Assembly: GCA_002422795.1 (NCBI GenBank)
Contig: DITJ01000035.1
Span: 1 to 5,583, forward strand
DNA from: Alphaproteobacteria bacterium UBA6187
Lineage (GTDB): Bacteria > Pseudomonadota > Alphaproteobacteria > Rickettsiales > UBA6187
Direction of reading: 5' to 3'
DNA: 5,583 nt
A program made the position numbers and the translations under genes. A model generated the notes under the pieces. That model was not told where the DNA came from, made no database searches, and saw only the letters and a list, made by a program, of their open reading frames with translations. Positions 5,445-5,583 of the stretch are shown here, in pieces (position 1 is the stretch's first letter; each line of letters begins with the position of its first letter).

Positions 5445-5583
5445 ATGCCTATAGAATGGTGGGTTTCATTAATATTAGCAATGCTGGCTATCGCCATTTC
5501 ACCAGGAAACGGCGCGGTTCTTTCCATGCGTTACGGCCTTAAAGGAGGCGTTGCTTATACAAGCCCGGTAATACTGGGGTTGC
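5445..5583 (+). CDS. LysE/RhtB-family amino-acid exporter, N-terminal 46 residues (3' end outside window)
   Basis: The ATG at 5445 opens a frame that runs to the right edge. A hydrophobic first helix (about residues 5-18, WWVSLILAMLAIAI) is followed by SPGNGAVLSMRYGLKGG (19-35) and the start of a second hydrophobic stretch. Helix 1, then SPG, a polar turn and a Gly-rich basic segment is the N-terminal pattern of the LysE/RhtB family, inner-membrane exporters of amino acids of about 200 residues. The family more often has SPGP at this point; here Pro is replaced by Asn (N22). An upstream ATG at 5437 is in another frame and stops after five codons. The Shine-Dalgarno signal is weak. Substrate cannot be told from this fragment. 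Confidence 0.75.
   Translation, partial: MPIEWWVSLILAMLAIAISPGNGAVLSMRYGLKGGVAYTSPVILGL

Overview
This AT-rich window looks like an accessory region of a host-associated bacterium, most likely an intracellular alphaproteobacterium of the Rickettsiales or Holosporales kind. That is an inference from gene content: an ankyrin-repeat protein, a deaminase-fold protein of the type described from Orientia-like bacteria, decayed mobile-element genes, and sizeable stretches without clear genes. No rRNA, tRNA, CRISPR array or complete insertion sequence was seen.

Layout from left to right. Positions 1-1023 (minus) hold the first 341 residues of an ankyrin-repeat protein that runs off the left edge, with a good sigma70-like promoter at 1068-1096. 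Positions 1024-1304 are a spacer with that promoter and AT-rich inverted repeats. Positions 1305-3116 (plus) are a mobile-element remnant. It holds the C-terminal catalytic half of a P4-type tyrosine recombinase, an unrecognised 247-residue protein 2 nt downstream, and a DUF3631-type P-loop ATPase fragment cut at both ends. Positions 3117-3474 lack a gene but hold a C-tract repeat, an 11-bp inverted repeat and a terminator-like hairpin.

Positions 3475-5160 (minus) encode a complete 561-residue protein, the most interesting gene here. It has a basic N-terminus, an acidic serine-rich tract, a central zinc-deaminase signature (HSE at residues 279-281, CGNC at 326-329) and a charged helical C-terminus. 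Positions 5161-5444 are a divergent intergenic region with two adjacent strong hairpin or palindrome structures. From 5445 (plus) the first 46 residues of a LysE/RhtB-family exporter are visible before the right edge.

The genes do not form one pathway. The likeliest reading is a degraded integrative element lying between two candidate host-interaction genes (ankyrin protein and deaminase-like protein), next to a transporter gene. The deaminase-like gene converges on the element remnant and diverges from the transporter. No immunity-type gene sits beside it within the window, which fits a host-directed effector better than an interbacterial toxin; this is inference.
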